This document shows, in pieces, positions 54,474-63,381 of a DNA stretch of 64,000 nt. The position numbers were made by a program, and so were the translations under genes. The notes under the pieces are model-generated. The model worked only from the letters and a program-made list of their open reading frames with translations, was not told the origin of the DNA and ran no database searches. Numbering within the stretch: position 1 is the first letter of the stretch; each line of letters opens with the position of its first letter. This DNA comes from Novosphingobium cyanobacteriorum (GTDB lineage: Bacteria; Pseudomonadota; Alphaproteobacteria; Sphingomonadales; Sphingomonadaceae), in the NCBI RefSeq assembly GCF_029436685.1, contig NZ_JAROCY010000006.1:163030-227029 (forward strand), read 5' to 3'.

Positions 54474-55994
54474 CTACCGCACGCCTGCGAGCGCCTTCTG
54501 GCGCCGCCGCTGCACCGAACTGCCGAGGCCGATCGCCTCGCGATACTTGGCCACCGTGCGCCGCGCGAGGTCGAAGCCGCGCTCTTTCAGCAGGTCCACC
54601 AGCGCATCGTCGCTCAGGATCGCCTTGGGGTCTTCGGCATCAATCAGCTGGCGGATCGCCGCCTTCACCGCCTCGGCCGAAACCGCGCCTTCGCCGTCGG
54701 CGGATGCCACGCCCGAGGTGAAGAAGTATTTCAGCTCGAACGTCCCGCGCTCGCACTGCAGGTACTTGTTCGAGGTGACGCGGCTCACGGTCGATTCGTG
54801 CATCGAGATCGCCTCCCCCACCGTGCGCAGGGTCAACGGCTTCAGATGCGAAACGCCGTGGCGGAAAAACCCGTCCTGCTGCTTCACGATCTCCGCCGCC
54901 ACTTTCAGGATCGTCTTCTGCCGCTGGTCCAGTGCCTTCATCAGCCAGTTGGCGTCGGCCAGCTTCTCGCCCAGCCAGGCCTTGGCTTCCTTGCCCACGC
55001 ACGCCCCGCGCATCTGCACGTAATAGCTGCGGTTCACGATCAGGCGCGGCAGCGTGGCCTGGTTCAGCGCGATGTCCCAGTCCACACTGCCATCCTTCTG
55101 CGGCACCGCGCGAATCAGGATGTCGGGCACCACCACTTCGCCCGTGCCGCTGCCAAAGCGCAGCCCCGGCTTGGGGTCATAGCCGCGCAGCTCGGCCAGC
55201 ATCTCGGCAAAATCCTCGTCATCCACGCCGCACATGCGCTTCAGCCGGGCCAGTTCGCCCCGCGCCAGCAGGTCCAGGTTGTCCAGCAGGCGCGCCATGC
55301 ACGGGTCATAACGGTCCGCTTCCTTCGCCTGCAGCGCCAGGCATTCGGAAAGGTTGCGCGCGCCCACGCCTGTGGGGTCCAGCGATTGCACCAGCGCCAG
55401 CCCCGCCTGCACCACCGCCAGTTCCACGCCCAGCGTTTCGGCCACGTCTGACAGCGACACCGAAAGGTATCCCGTCTCGTCCAGCTGGTCGATCAGCCAG
55501 CGCGCCACGAACAGCTCGATCCGGTCATGCGCCTGTGCGCCCACCTGCGCATGCAGGTGCTCGGCCAGCGTCTCGTCGAAGCGGCCCCGTTCATCGATAT
55601 CCGGCCCTTCGCCGCCCGCGCCGCTGCTGCTGCGATAGTCCGCCAGTTCCAGCGTTGCCGCGCCGTCCCCGGTATCCCGGTCACGATCCAGCGCGGTGGC
55701 GTCGATGTCCAGCGGGCGGTCTTCCTCCACCCGCCCTTCGCGCACCAGCTGATCGACGGGAGAGCTTTCCAGATGCGTGCGGCGCAGCTCCTCTGGCAGG
55801 GCTTCGCCGGTCTCGACCGGCGCTTCGCCCCGGCCCTCACCCAGTTCCAGCAGCGGGTTGGCGTCCAGCGCCTCGCCGATGAAGGCTTCGACTTCCAGGT
55901 TTGACAGCGCCAGCAGCTTGATCGCCTGCTGCAGCTGCGGCGTCATCACCAGCGATTGCGTCTGGCGAAGATCCAGTCTCGGCCCGAGCGCCAT
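54474..55994 (-). CDS. rpoN: RNA polymerase sigma-54 factor
   Basis: RpoN directs transcription from -24/-12 promoters with enhancer-binding activators. It begins ALGPRLDLRQTQSLVMTPQLQQAIKLL (region I, glutamine-rich), has an acidic middle, and ends with the RpoN box ARRTVAKYREAIGLGS. 506 residues is normal. lptB lies upstream on the same strand, as in most proteobacteria, with a 39-bp hairpin between them. Confidence 0.95.
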   Translation of the reverse strand: MALGPRLDLRQTQSLVMTPQLQQAIKLLALSNLEVEAFIGEALDANPLLELGEGRGEAPVETGEALPEELRRTHLESSPVDQLVREGRVEEDRPLDIDATALDRDRDTGDGAATLELADYRSSSGAGGEGPDIDERGRFDETLAEHLHAQVGAQAHDRIELFVARWLIDQLDETGYLSVSLSDVAETLGVELAVVQAGLALVQSLDPTGVGARNLSECLALQAKEADRYDPCMARLLDNLDLLARGELARLKRMCGVDDEDFAEMLAELRGYDPKPGLRFGSGTGEVVVPDILIRAVPQKDGSVDWDIALNQATLPRLIVNRSYYVQMRGACVGKEAKAWLGEKLADANWLMKALDQRQKTILKVAAEIVKQQDGFFRHGVSHLKPLTLRTVGEAISMHESTVSRVTSNKYLQCERGTFELKYFFTSGVASADGEGAVSAEAVKAAIRQLIDAEDPKAILSDDALVDLLKERGFDLARRTVAKYREAIGLGSSVQRRRQKALAGVR

Positions 55995-56029
55995 CAGTGC
56001 CTCGATCGCGCTGGCTTACGCCAGTGCTG

Positions 56030-56122
56030 GCGCCACCCACCACCCCGCACCCCCGGCCCAACCGCCCATTCAGTGTACCCTTGTGGGTGGTTGGGCCGGG
56101 GGTGCGGGGTGGTGGGTGGCGC
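56030..56122. repeat. Very long hairpin (39-bp stem), copy 2
   Basis: Arms 56030-56068 and 56084-56122 are reverse complements over 39 bases with one G-T position; the 15-base loop contains CAGTGTAC. Stem composition (long runs of C/G with ACC, CCCC steps), stem length and loop motif resemble the hairpin at 22627-22708. It lies between lptB and rpoN. A second small hairpin (GGAATTCGG arms) follows at 56125-56147. Confidence 0.9.
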
Positions 56123-56157
56123 GAGGAATTCGGCAGAGCCGAATTCCGGCAACGCAG

Positions 56158-56934
56158 TCATAACGTAAAGCCCTCGCCCAGGTAGAGCCGGCGCACGTTG
56201 GCATCGGCCACCAGCGCCTCGGGGCTGCCGGCAAACAACACCTGCCCGCCATAGATGATGCAGGCACGGTCCACGATATCCAGCGTTTCGCGGACGTTGT
56301 GGTCGGTGATCAGCACGCCGATGCCGCGGCCTGAAAGATCCTTCACCAGATGTCGGATATCGCTGATCGAAAGCGGGTCGATCCCCGCAAACGGTTCGTC
56401 CAGCAGGATGATCGAAGGCTTGGCCGCCAGCGCCCGCGCGATCTCGCAACGGCGGCGTTCACCGCCCGAAAGTGCCATGGCCGGGCTGGAACGCAGCCGG
56501 GTCAGGCCGAATTCGTCGAGCAGGCGCTCCAGCTCCGCTTCGCGCGTGTGCCTGTCCGGCTCGATCAGCTCCAGCACCGTGGCAATGTTCTGCTCCACCG
56601 TCATGCCGCGGAAGATCGATGTTTCCTGCGGCAGGTACCCCAGCCCCAGGATCGCACGGCGATACATCGGCAGCTTGGTGATATCCACGCCGTCCAGCAG
56701 GATGCGCCCCGAATCCGGCCGCACCAGACCCATGATCGAATAGAAGCAGGTGGTCTTGCCCGCGCCGTTGGGGCCCAGCAGGCCCAGCACCTCGCCCTTG
56801 CCCACCGACAGCGAGATGTCGGTCAGCACCGCCCGCTTGTCATAGGACTTGGCGATGGAGACGACCTCCAGCCCGCCTTGCGGAATCGGAGGGGCGGCGT
56901 CCGCCTTTGGTTGGGTTTCGGCAAGTCCGGTCAT
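56158..56934 (-). CDS. lptB: LPS export system ATP-binding protein LptB
   Basis: LptB powers transport of lipopolysaccharide from the inner membrane with LptFGC. The 258-residue ABC ATPase has Walker A LGPNGAGKTTCFY, signature LSGGERRRCEIARAL, Walker B IILLDEPFAGIDP and the family ending RRLYLGEGFTL. The first 20 residues are a low-complexity extension. The ATG at 56934 is used. In many relatives lptC and lptA precede it; neither is here. Confidence 0.94.
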   Translation of the reverse strand: MTGLAETQPKADAAPPIPQGGLEVVSIAKSYDKRAVLTDISLSVGKGEVLGLLGPNGAGKTTCFYSIMGLVRPDSGRILLDGVDITKLPMYRRAILGLGYLPQETSIFRGMTVEQNIATVLELIEPDRHTREAELERLLDEFGLTRLRSSPAMALSGGERRRCEIARALAAKPSIILLDEPFAGIDPLSISDIRHLVKDLSGRGIGVLITDHNVRETLDIVDRACIIYGGQVLFAGSPEALVADANVRRLYLGEGFTL

Positions 56935-57226
56935 CGGGTCGGGTCGGTCTTTCGCGTCTCGTCGTCGTGTCCCGCCAAGGCCATAGCTTGCCCAAACGCG
57001 CTGGCAAAGCCCGCTTGTGCCAGTCTGGCAGGATTTGTGCATGGCTGCGCTTTTGCCGCCACGGGCTCGGTCACGGGCGCAGACCTTTGCCATGATGGCA
57101 TCGTCATCCGCGTCCCGCCGCGGAACAACCGGGCCTGCGGCTTCGTTCCCTGTTCATGTGACGCTTGAAAGACATTTGAATGCGTGTTCTACTCACATTT
57201 CGGGAGCAGGGAACGGGGTTCAGCCC

Positions 57227-57616
57227 ATGAACAAGGTGGTCAACGGTTCGCACATTTCCAGCCACGCGCGGGCCGCCGCGGCCCGACCGCTCGACTGGCG
57301 CAGGAAGATGAGCGACACCGTGGCCTATGGCCTTCTCGTCTACACCGGCCTGCAGATTTTCGTGACCATGCACGCCATCGATGGCGATGGCGCCTCGCTT
57401 CTGCCGGTGCTCGCGCTGGTGGTGCTGGTGGCGGGCATCATCCCGCTGTTCCGCCGCTTCGAACGCCGCTGGGAACATCTTTCCAACGAAGCCGCTGCCG
57501 ATCCCGATCTGAAGCCCGCCTTCCGCCGTGACCAGCTCACCGTCTGGCTGCTTGCCGTGGGCCTGCCCTTCCTGCTCACCGGCCTGTTCAAAGGCATCGC
57601 CGCGCTGCTGGCTTGA
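57227..57616 (+). CDS. Unidentified small membrane protein
   Basis: A 129-residue protein with three predicted transmembrane helices (about residues 40-55, 60-80 and 110-126) and a basic N-terminus. No family is recognised. It is monocistronic, in the gap between lptB and pmbA; the stop of this gene is 110 bases before pmbA. Codon usage supports coding from the ATG at 57227, which has GGGAACGGGG upstream. Confidence 0.7.
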   Translation: MNKVVNGSHISSHARAAAARPLDWRRKMSDTVAYGLLVYTGLQIFVTMHAIDGDGASLLPVLALVVLVAGIIPLFRRFERRWEHLSNEAAADPDLKPAFRRDQLTVWLLAVGLPFLLTGLFKGIAALLA

Positions 57617-57726
57617 ACGGGCAATCCCCATCCCGGCATTGATGCCCCATCATTGAAGCGCGCCATCATTGAACAGGGGGCGATCCGTCGCTAAGTCGCG
57701 GCCTTTCCCGCTTGAAAGGCTTGCCC

Positions 57727-59073
57727 ATGCTCTCTCCCGCCCAGGCCCAGGAACGCTGCCAGGCGCTGATCGAACGCGCCATGCGGGCAGGGGCCGATGC
57801 GGGCGATGTGGTCTATCTCGCCAATTCGTCGGAAAGCGTCTCGGTCCGCCTCGGCAAGCTTGAGGATGTGGAACGCTCCGAATCAGAGAACGTGTCGCTG
57901 CGGGTCTTCGTCGGCGGGGCCTCGGCCTCGATCGGATCGACCGACATGGGCGATGCCGCGCTTGATGAGCTGGCCGCCCGCGCCGTGGCAATGGCCCGCC
58001 TTGCTCCGGCAGACAAGTATGCCGGCCTTGCGCCCGAAGAGCTGCTGTTCCGCGGCACGCCACCCGCGCTCGATCTCGACGACGGGCGCGAAACCGCACC
58101 GCAGGAACTGCGCCGCATTGCCGAAGAGACCGAGGACGCGGCCCGCGCCGTTCCGGGCGTCACCAACAGCGAAGGCGGCAGCGCCGGATCGGGTCGGGGC
58201 GTGGTCGCCCTGGTCACCAGCCACGGTTTCGCCGGGGCCTACGCCGCATCCAGCCATTCGATCTCGGCCAGCGTGATCGCGGGTGAAGGCGATGCGATGC
58301 AGCGCGATTACTGCTGGCGCAGCGCCCATCACGCGGCAGACCTGCTCAGCCCGGCCGAGATCGGCCGCCGCGCGGCGACCCGCACCGTCGCCCGCCTCAA
58401 CCCCGGCCGGGTAAAGAGCGGCGCCTATCCCGTGGTGTTCGATCCCCGCGTTGGCGGCTCGCTGATCGGGCACCTGCTCGGCGCGATTTCGGGCAGCGCC
58501 ATCGCCCGCCGCGCCAGCTTCCTGCTGGAAAAGGACGGGGCGCAGATCTTCGATCCGTCCATCACCATCACCGAAGACCCGCTGCGCCCGCGCGGCCTGC
58601 GTTCGCGCCCCTTCGATGGGGAAGGGCTTGCCGTCGCCCCGCGCAACCTGGTGGAAAACGGCCGCCTTACCGGCTGGCTGATGGACAGCGCCGCTGCCCG
58701 ACAGCTTGGCGGCACCCCCACCGGCCACGCCTCGCGCGGCGGCGGCGGGGCGCCCCACATCGCGGCGGGCAACGTGGTGCTGCAGCCCGGCAGCGCCGCC
58801 CCGGCGGCGCTGATGGCGGACATTGCCGATGGCATCTATGTGACCGAGCTGATCGGCATGGGCGTGAACGGCGTGACCGGCGATTACAGCCGCGGCGCAT
58901 CGGGTTACCGCATCGTCAATGGCGAGATCGCCGGGCCGATCGCGGAATTCACCGTGGCCGGCAACCTGATCGACATGTTCGCCGCGCTGGTCCCGGCGAA
59001 CGATCTGGACATCCACCGCGGCATCGATGTGCCCACCCTGCGCATTGACGGGATGAGCGTGGCGGGGGACTGA
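57727..59073 (+). CDS. pmbA: PmbA/TldD-family metallopeptidase subunit (PmbA)
   Basis: A 448-residue member of the TldD/PmbA (TldE) family. PmbA and TldD form a zinc protease that degrades peptides such as CcdA antitoxin and matures microcins. The PmbA-like features are VVFDPRVGGSLIGHLLGAI, SFLLEKDGAQIF and GIYVTELIGMGVNGVTGDYSRG. The HExxH metal motif of TldD is absent, as expected for PmbA. No tldD is adjacent. Start at the ATG 57727, fifteen bases after a TTG alternative. Confidence 0.9.
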   Translation: MLSPAQAQERCQALIERAMRAGADAGDVVYLANSSESVSVRLGKLEDVERSESENVSLRVFVGGASASIGSTDMGDAALDELAARAVAMARLAPADKYAGLAPEELLFRGTPPALDLDDGRETAPQELRRIAEETEDAARAVPGVTNSEGGSAGSGRGVVALVTSHGFAGAYAASSHSISASVIAGEGDAMQRDYCWRSAHHAADLLSPAEIGRRAATRTVARLNPGRVKSGAYPVVFDPRVGGSLIGHLLGAISGSAIARRASFLLEKDGAQIFDPSITITEDPLRPRGLRSRPFDGEGLAVAPRNLVENGRLTGWLMDSAAARQLGGTPTGHASRGGGGAPHIAAGNVVLQPGSAAPAALMADIADGIYVTELIGMGVNGVTGDYSRGASGYRIVNGEIAGPIAEFTVAGNLIDMFAALVPANDLDIHRGIDVPTLRIDGMSVAGD

Positions 59074-59130
59074 CGCCACCCTGCCAAAGGGGGCGGGAAC
59101 GCTTTGCGGGTCTTGTGATTTGACCCGCTT

Positions 59131-60495
59131 ATGCGCGCCTTCAAACGGTCTCAACCCCTTCTCAGTCGGTTTCTACCCCTTCTCTGTCTTCTTCAACTTA
59201 CGCCCCCGGCGCTGGCGCAGGGCCTGCCCGGGCTGACCCCTTCGGCCAGCGCCAGCGCATCGCCGGCGCCCTCCATCTCCCCCGATGACAGCGCCGCCGA
59301 GGATCAGCGCCTGGCCGCCCGCATCCGCGCGATTTTCTCGGAGATAGAGGCACTTAAGCCGGTGCAGGTGCGCGTTTCCGCGGGCGTCGTCACCCTGTCC
59401 GGCACGGTGGCGGATCAGGCCGCGATCGATCAGGCCGCCGCAATCGCCCAGCGCCTGACCGGCGTGGTCACCGTGCAGAACCGGATCACCCGCAATCTCG
59501 AAGTAGACCAGAACCTCTCCCCCGCCCTCACCGGCGTGACAGGCAAGGCCGAAGGTTTGTGGCGGATGCTGCCGCTGATCGGGGTGGCGCTGCTGGTGGC
59601 GGTGCTGGTCGGCATGCTGGGCTACGCCATCGCCGGGCGGCGCGCATGGTGGCAGAAAATCGCTCCGAATCCGTTCCTTGCCGATCTTTTCGCCACGGCG
59701 ATCCGCTTCGTCTTCGTGGTCGGCGGGATCGTGCTGGCGCTGGATATCGTGGGCGCCACCGCCTTGCTGGGCGCGGTCCTTGGCGGCGCCGGCGTGATCG
59801 GTATCGCGCTGGGCTTTGCCGTGCGCGATTCGATCGACAACTACGTCTCCTCGCTGATGCTCTCAGTCCGCCAGCCGTTCCGCGCCAACGACAATGTGCG
59901 GATCGACAGCCACGAAGGGCGGGTCATCCGCCTGACCAGCCGGGCCACGGTGCTGATGACCGGGGACGGCAACCACTTGAGAATCCCCAATTCCACGGTG
60001 TTCAAGGCGGTGATCGTGAACTTCACCACCAACCCGCACCGGCAGTTTTCCTTCACGTATCCCATCCCGCACGATGCCGACCCGTGCCGCGCGCTGGCGG
60101 TAGGGCTTGAGGCGATGGAGGGGCTGGACTTCGTGCTGGACACCCCGGCGCCAGGCACCGAACTGGTCGACATGGCGGGGCCGGTGCAGCTGCTGAAGTT
60201 CAGCGGCTGGATCGACCAGACCCGCGCCGACTTTGGCAAGGGGCGGACGCAGGCGATGGAAACGGTGCGCGCGGCGCTGCGCGAAGCGGGCTTTCCCGCC
60301 GTGGCGCCCGCCTATCGCGTGCGGTTGCTGCACGATCGGGAACAGGTGGTGCCCGAAGTGGCCGCGCCACCGGCGGCAGCGCCGACCGAGGCGGACGTGC
60401 GGCCGGACCGGCATATCGAGAAGATGGTGCGGCAGGAGCGCGCCCACGACGAGGAGGGCGCGGACCTGCTGGATGCCGGCCGCCCCACCGAATAG
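59131..60495 (+). CDS. BON-domain MscS-type mechanosensitive channel
   Basis: A 454-residue protein: signal peptide or first helix (residues 1-28), a BON domain (about 60-125, VQVRVSAGVVTLSGTV), then an MscS channel with three transmembrane segments; TM3 reads AVLGGAGVIGIALGFAVRD, the glycine/alanine-packed pore helix. The beta domain follows (DNVRIDSHEGRVIRLTSRAT). It should open under membrane tension to relieve osmotic stress. The signal-peptide codons coincide with a pyrimidine-rich repeat also present at 29.05 kb, which is unusual for a coding region. Codon use in that stretch departs from the rest of the gene. Confidence 0.9.
   Translation: MRAFKRSQPLLSRFLPLLCLLQLTPPALAQGLPGLTPSASASASPAPSISPDDSAAEDQRLAARIRAIFSEIEALKPVQVRVSAGVVTLSGTVADQAAIDQAAAIAQRLTGVVTVQNRITRNLEVDQNLSPALTGVTGKAEGLWRMLPLIGVALLVAVLVGMLGYAIAGRRAWWQKIAPNPFLADLFATAIRFVFVVGGIVLALDIVGATALLGAVLGGAGVIGIALGFAVRDSIDNYVSSLMLSVRQPFRANDNVRIDSHEGRVIRLTSRATVLMTGDGNHLRIPNSTVFKAVIVNFTTNPHRQFSFTYPIPHDADPCRALAVGLEAMEGLDFVLDTPAPGTELVDMAGPVQLLKFSGWIDQTRADFGKGRTQAMETVRAALREAGFPAVAPAYRVRLLHDREQVVPEVAAPPAAAPTEADVRPDRHIEKMVRQERAHDEEGADLLDAGRPTE
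59149..59204. repeat. Pyrimidine-rich degenerate repeat, copy 2, inside the MscS signal peptide
   Basis: A 20-base block (59149-59168) and a 12-base block (59193-59204) are identical to blocks at 29050-29069 and 29073-29084. Here an extra related unit (from 59170, TTTCTACCCCTTCTCTGTCT) lies between them. It encodes part of the N-terminal signal segment of the channel. Confidence 0.7.
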
Positions 60496-60519
60496 GAGGG
60501 CGGCCGCAGACCGGAAGGA

Positions 60520-61059
60520 TCAGGCCTTCTTGTCGGCCTCGTAGCGCTCGATCGCCTCGAGCGTGATGCGCTTGGCGTCTTCCGCCCCGCCCCACTTGCC
60601 GACGCGGACCCACTTTTCCTTCTCAAGGTCCTTGTAGTGGGTGAAGAAGTGTTCGATTTGCGCGAGCACGATCTCGGGCAGATCGCCCTTTTCGGCAACG
60701 TCGCTGTAGTAGGGGAAGGTCTTGTCGTCGGGCACGCAGACCAGCTTTTCATCGCCGCCGTGTTCGTCTTCCAGGTTCAGCACCGCGATCGGACGCGCAC
60801 GCACGACCGAGCCGGGGACGAAGGGCGAACGGGCAATGACCAGCGCATCGAGCGGATCGCCATCGGGCGAAAGCGTGTGCGGCACGAAGCCATAGTTGGC
60901 GGGATAGCGCATCGGGGTGTGCAGGATGCGATCAACGAACAGCGCGCCGGAGGCCTTGTCGAATTCGTACTTCACCGGTTCGCCGCCGACGGGAACTTCG
61001 ATGATCACGTTCAGGCATTCCGGCGGATTGTCGCCAGTGGGAATCATGTCGATGCGCAT
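60520..61059 (-). CDS. ppa: Inorganic pyrophosphatase
   Basis: Ppa hydrolyses pyrophosphate to phosphate. The 179-residue enzyme has the family I pattern: KYEFDKASGALFVDR, the DGDPLDALV metal-binding signature, and the later DKTFPYY and HYKDLE segments. The ATG at 61059 is used; a Met twelve codons upstream would extend into a poorly conserved region. It converges on the MscS gene, with 24 bases between stops. Confidence 0.95.
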   Translation of the reverse strand: MRIDMIPTGDNPPECLNVIIEVPVGGEPVKYEFDKASGALFVDRILHTPMRYPANYGFVPHTLSPDGDPLDALVIARSPFVPGSVVRARPIAVLNLEDEHGGDEKLVCVPDDKTFPYYSDVAEKGDLPEIVLAQIEHFFTHYKDLEKEKWVRVGKWGGAEDAKRITLEAIERYEADKKA

Positions 61060-61168
61060 TGGGGCCCTTTTCTGTGGCTGACCATTGGAACGCACCGGCC
61101 TGTAGCGCCGCCTATTGTGCGCCGCAACAAGACTTATGGCGGAAGGTGCGCCTTTTCAGCGCACCTGA

Positions 61169-61846
61169 TCAGCTGCCGCCGCCCAGCGCATTGATGGTGA
61201 AGGCAATCACGCCGATGTTGAACACGAAGGCGGCAAAGCTGTGCAGCGTGGCGACGCGGCGGATGGCCCGGCCGGTGATCTGGGTGTCGCTGGTCTGGAA
61301 GGTCATGCCCAGGGTGAACGCGAAATAGGCGAAATCGAGATAGTCAGGCTGCCTGGTGCCGGGAAAATCCAGCCCACCCGCATCCGATCCCGGCGCAGCC
61401 CCCAACGCATAGTATTCGTGCGCATAGTGCAGGGCATAGACGCTGTTGGCGAAGAGCCATGTCAGCATCAGGGTGGCGACCAGCTTGATCATCGCCCCGG
61501 TGTCACCCTTGCTGGCCTGGGGCAGTTCCCCCGCGATGGCGGCCATGACCACCAGTGTGAGCACACTGGTGATACCCAGCACCCAGACCCGGTTGGCATC
61601 GTTCTGCGCGCTGTGCAGCCGCATTGCGGAGGCATTGCATTCCGCGATGATCGGCCAGAGCGAGGCGAGGAAGGCGAGCGCGGCGAAATCGAAGGCCATG
61701 GCCAGCGAATCCGCCACGCCATGTCCACCGAACAGATTCCGCCATGAAAGGAACGCGGCGACCAGCAGGACCAGGAACAGCACGAAACGGGGCGGGGCGA
61801 TCCGTTTCCCCAGGTTCCATGCCTGCTCCGTATGATCCTGCCGCAT
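61169..61846 (-). CDS. DUF1345 membrane protein
   Basis: A 225-residue membrane protein with five predicted helices. The DUF1345 signature is clear in the C-terminal half: YALHYAHEYY, then PDYLDFAYFAFTLGMTFQTSD. The family is widespread and uncharacterised. It lies downstream of the M61-type chimera gene with 18 bases between them, so they may be cotranscribed. Confidence 0.88.
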   Translation of the reverse strand: MRQDHTEQAWNLGKRIAPPRFVLFLVLLVAAFLSWRNLFGGHGVADSLAMAFDFAALAFLASLWPIIAECNASAMRLHSAQNDANRVWVLGITSVLTLVVMAAIAGELPQASKGDTGAMIKLVATLMLTWLFANSVYALHYAHEYYALGAAPGSDAGGLDFPGTRQPDYLDFAYFAFTLGMTFQTSDTQITGRAIRRVATLHSFAAFVFNIGVIAFTINALGGGS

Positions 61847-61864
61847 CGCCGCTCCCGTCCAGCC

Positions 61865-62674
61865 CTATTTCCTTGCCGGCGCCTTGCGCGGGGCCAGCAG
61901 CAGATCGAGCCCGCCCGGCCCCTTGGCGCCCGGTGCGCGTTCCAGCCACGGCCAGCGCAGCCCGTCGTGATAGTCGATGGTGACGGTCATGTACTTGTCG
62001 TCACGCTTTACCAGCAGTTCAATCGCCTTGCCCGCGCCCTTGGCGGCGGTGATCGCCGCCTTGATGCCATCGGCGCTGTAGGCCGTGCCGTTCACCGCAA
62101 CGATCGTCATGCCCGTTACGATCCCGGCCTTGAACGCGGGGCTGTTCCAGCGGCTGGCCGAAACCTTGCCATCGTTGTCGATGGCAAGGCCGATCGAGTG
62201 GTTGAGCGAGATGAACTTGCCTTCGCCGAAGCGCGCCTTGTCAAAGACGTTGGGCTCTTCCTTCCAGACGAGGCGATAGCCGCCGCGTTCGATCCCGCCG
62301 GTGGGCGAAGGCTGGCCCGGCGTCTGGATCCGCGTCTTGAGGAAGGTGCCCCAATCATGGGCATGGACGCCATTCAGCGTCTTCACCACATCATCGAATT
62401 CATTGACCATTCCCCAGGCAAGCTGCTGCGCGAACTCCTCCATGCGCGTGTCCTTGAGGACATCGAAGATCGTTCCGATAGCCATCTCGACGGCGCGGCG
62501 CGCCATGTCGGGATCCGGCATCTCGGCGGCGATTGGAGCCTCGATGATGTTCAGCTTGGCCAGATCGCTGTGTTCAAGAAACGCCCCGTCGTAGGATTCC
62601 GTGATCCCTTCACGTGCATCGGCGAGATTGATCCGTGCCTGAGCCAGATCTGCGAACGAGTTGAAAACAGTCAT
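61865..62674 (-). CDS. Chimera: DUF2493-type N-terminus fused to C-terminal third of an M61 peptidase
   Basis: Residues 1 to about 92 (MTVFNSFADLAQARINLADA onward, ending with AWGMVNE) resemble the N-terminal domain of DUF2493 proteins, common beside ArdC-type antirestriction genes on plasmids and islands. Residues from about 93 (FDDVVKTLNGVHAHDW) to 269 are the C-terminal part of an M61 glycyl-aminopeptidase, including its PDZ domain (FKAGIVTGMTIVAVNGTAY) and end WLERA. The HExxH catalytic domain of M61 is absent, so no peptidase activity is expected. The junction at about 62395-62405 is a recombination point between core and accessory DNA. Confidence 0.75.
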   Translation of the reverse strand: MTVFNSFADLAQARINLADAREGITESYDGAFLEHSDLAKLNIIEAPIAAEMPDPDMARRAVEMAIGTIFDVLKDTRMEEFAQQLAWGMVNEFDDVVKTLNGVHAHDWGTFLKTRIQTPGQPSPTGGIERGGYRLVWKEEPNVFDKARFGEGKFISLNHSIGLAIDNDGKVSASRWNSPAFKAGIVTGMTIVAVNGTAYSADGIKAAITAAKGAGKAIELLVKRDDKYMTVTIDYHDGLRWPWLERAPGAKGPGGLDLLLAPRKAPARK

Positions 62675-63381
62675 GATAGCCTCCGATTGTTGAAATCGTC
62701 CCCACATCGGGAACGGCCGAAAACCCATCGGTCGGGAGGCGTGCAGTCAGGGACGGCGAGCCCTGCTCGCCGCCGCCCCTGCGGGCGTGGGGGTGCCGAT
62801 TTTCTGCGCGCGTGCCGCAAGCGCAGCGCAGCAGGCACGCGTGCGGAAAATTGGGGGAACCACGATCCTTGACGAGCGCCGGAGACCGATATGTTTCGGC
62901 AGGTGTTCCTGTGTGTGGAAGAGACGTTCCCGCCCCCGAGCAAGAGAGACGAAGGCAGGACCGGTCAGGCGCCTTAGCGCCACGCCGGGCCGCCCCTTCG
63001 GCCCTGCGCAGGGGTTACAGCGGGAACACTCCCAATCTTGAAAGGGCGTTTGGCGGGGCTGGTCGGAAGACGACGTAATGTCAGCGGCGATGCCGCAAAG
63101 CGCGCATCGCCGCAGTGCGGGCGGCAAAGGCAAGCGCAGCGACAGCCTGAGCCGATCCTTGACCAGGCGGAGGATGCCGAATGACCCGCCTGCGCGCCGC
63201 AGCGCGCATTACGGTCGGAAAGCTCCGACCGCGAACGCCTTCCTGATAAGGAAAGGCGCTTTCGCGGGTAAGGGGCGCTGCCATGCCCGGATGGGCGGCA
63301 GCGCCGAGATCGGACAGAGCAAAACCCGGACTCAGCGAATGAGGCCATTGTCGCACCCTGCATTGAAGCTATGTTCGGGTG
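62675..63381. other. Hairpin-dense noncoding region
   Basis: No supported gene over 700 bases, though this is a GC-rich stretch with many short frames. At least five stems are visible: 62796-62854 (21 bp), 63191-63208 (7 bp), 63212-63231 (8 bp), 63231-63265 (imperfect) and 63274-63305 (9 bp). It lies ahead of the DUF2493-type sequence and is probably its leader or a separate structured RNA. Confidence 0.6.
62796..62854 (+). ncRNA. Candidate structured RNA hairpin with strand-specific wobble pairs
   Basis: Arms 62796-62816 and 62834-62854 pair over 21 positions with three G-U pairs when transcribed as the plus strand; on the minus strand those positions would be A-C mismatches. The asymmetry suggests selection for RNA structure on the plus strand. 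Loop 17 bases. Confidence 0.4.

Noticed and set aside
62675..63381. Short frames of 80-150 codons in the hairpin-dense region
   Set aside because: No consistent codon bias, ribosome sites or motifs; the Arg-rich translations reflect base composition.
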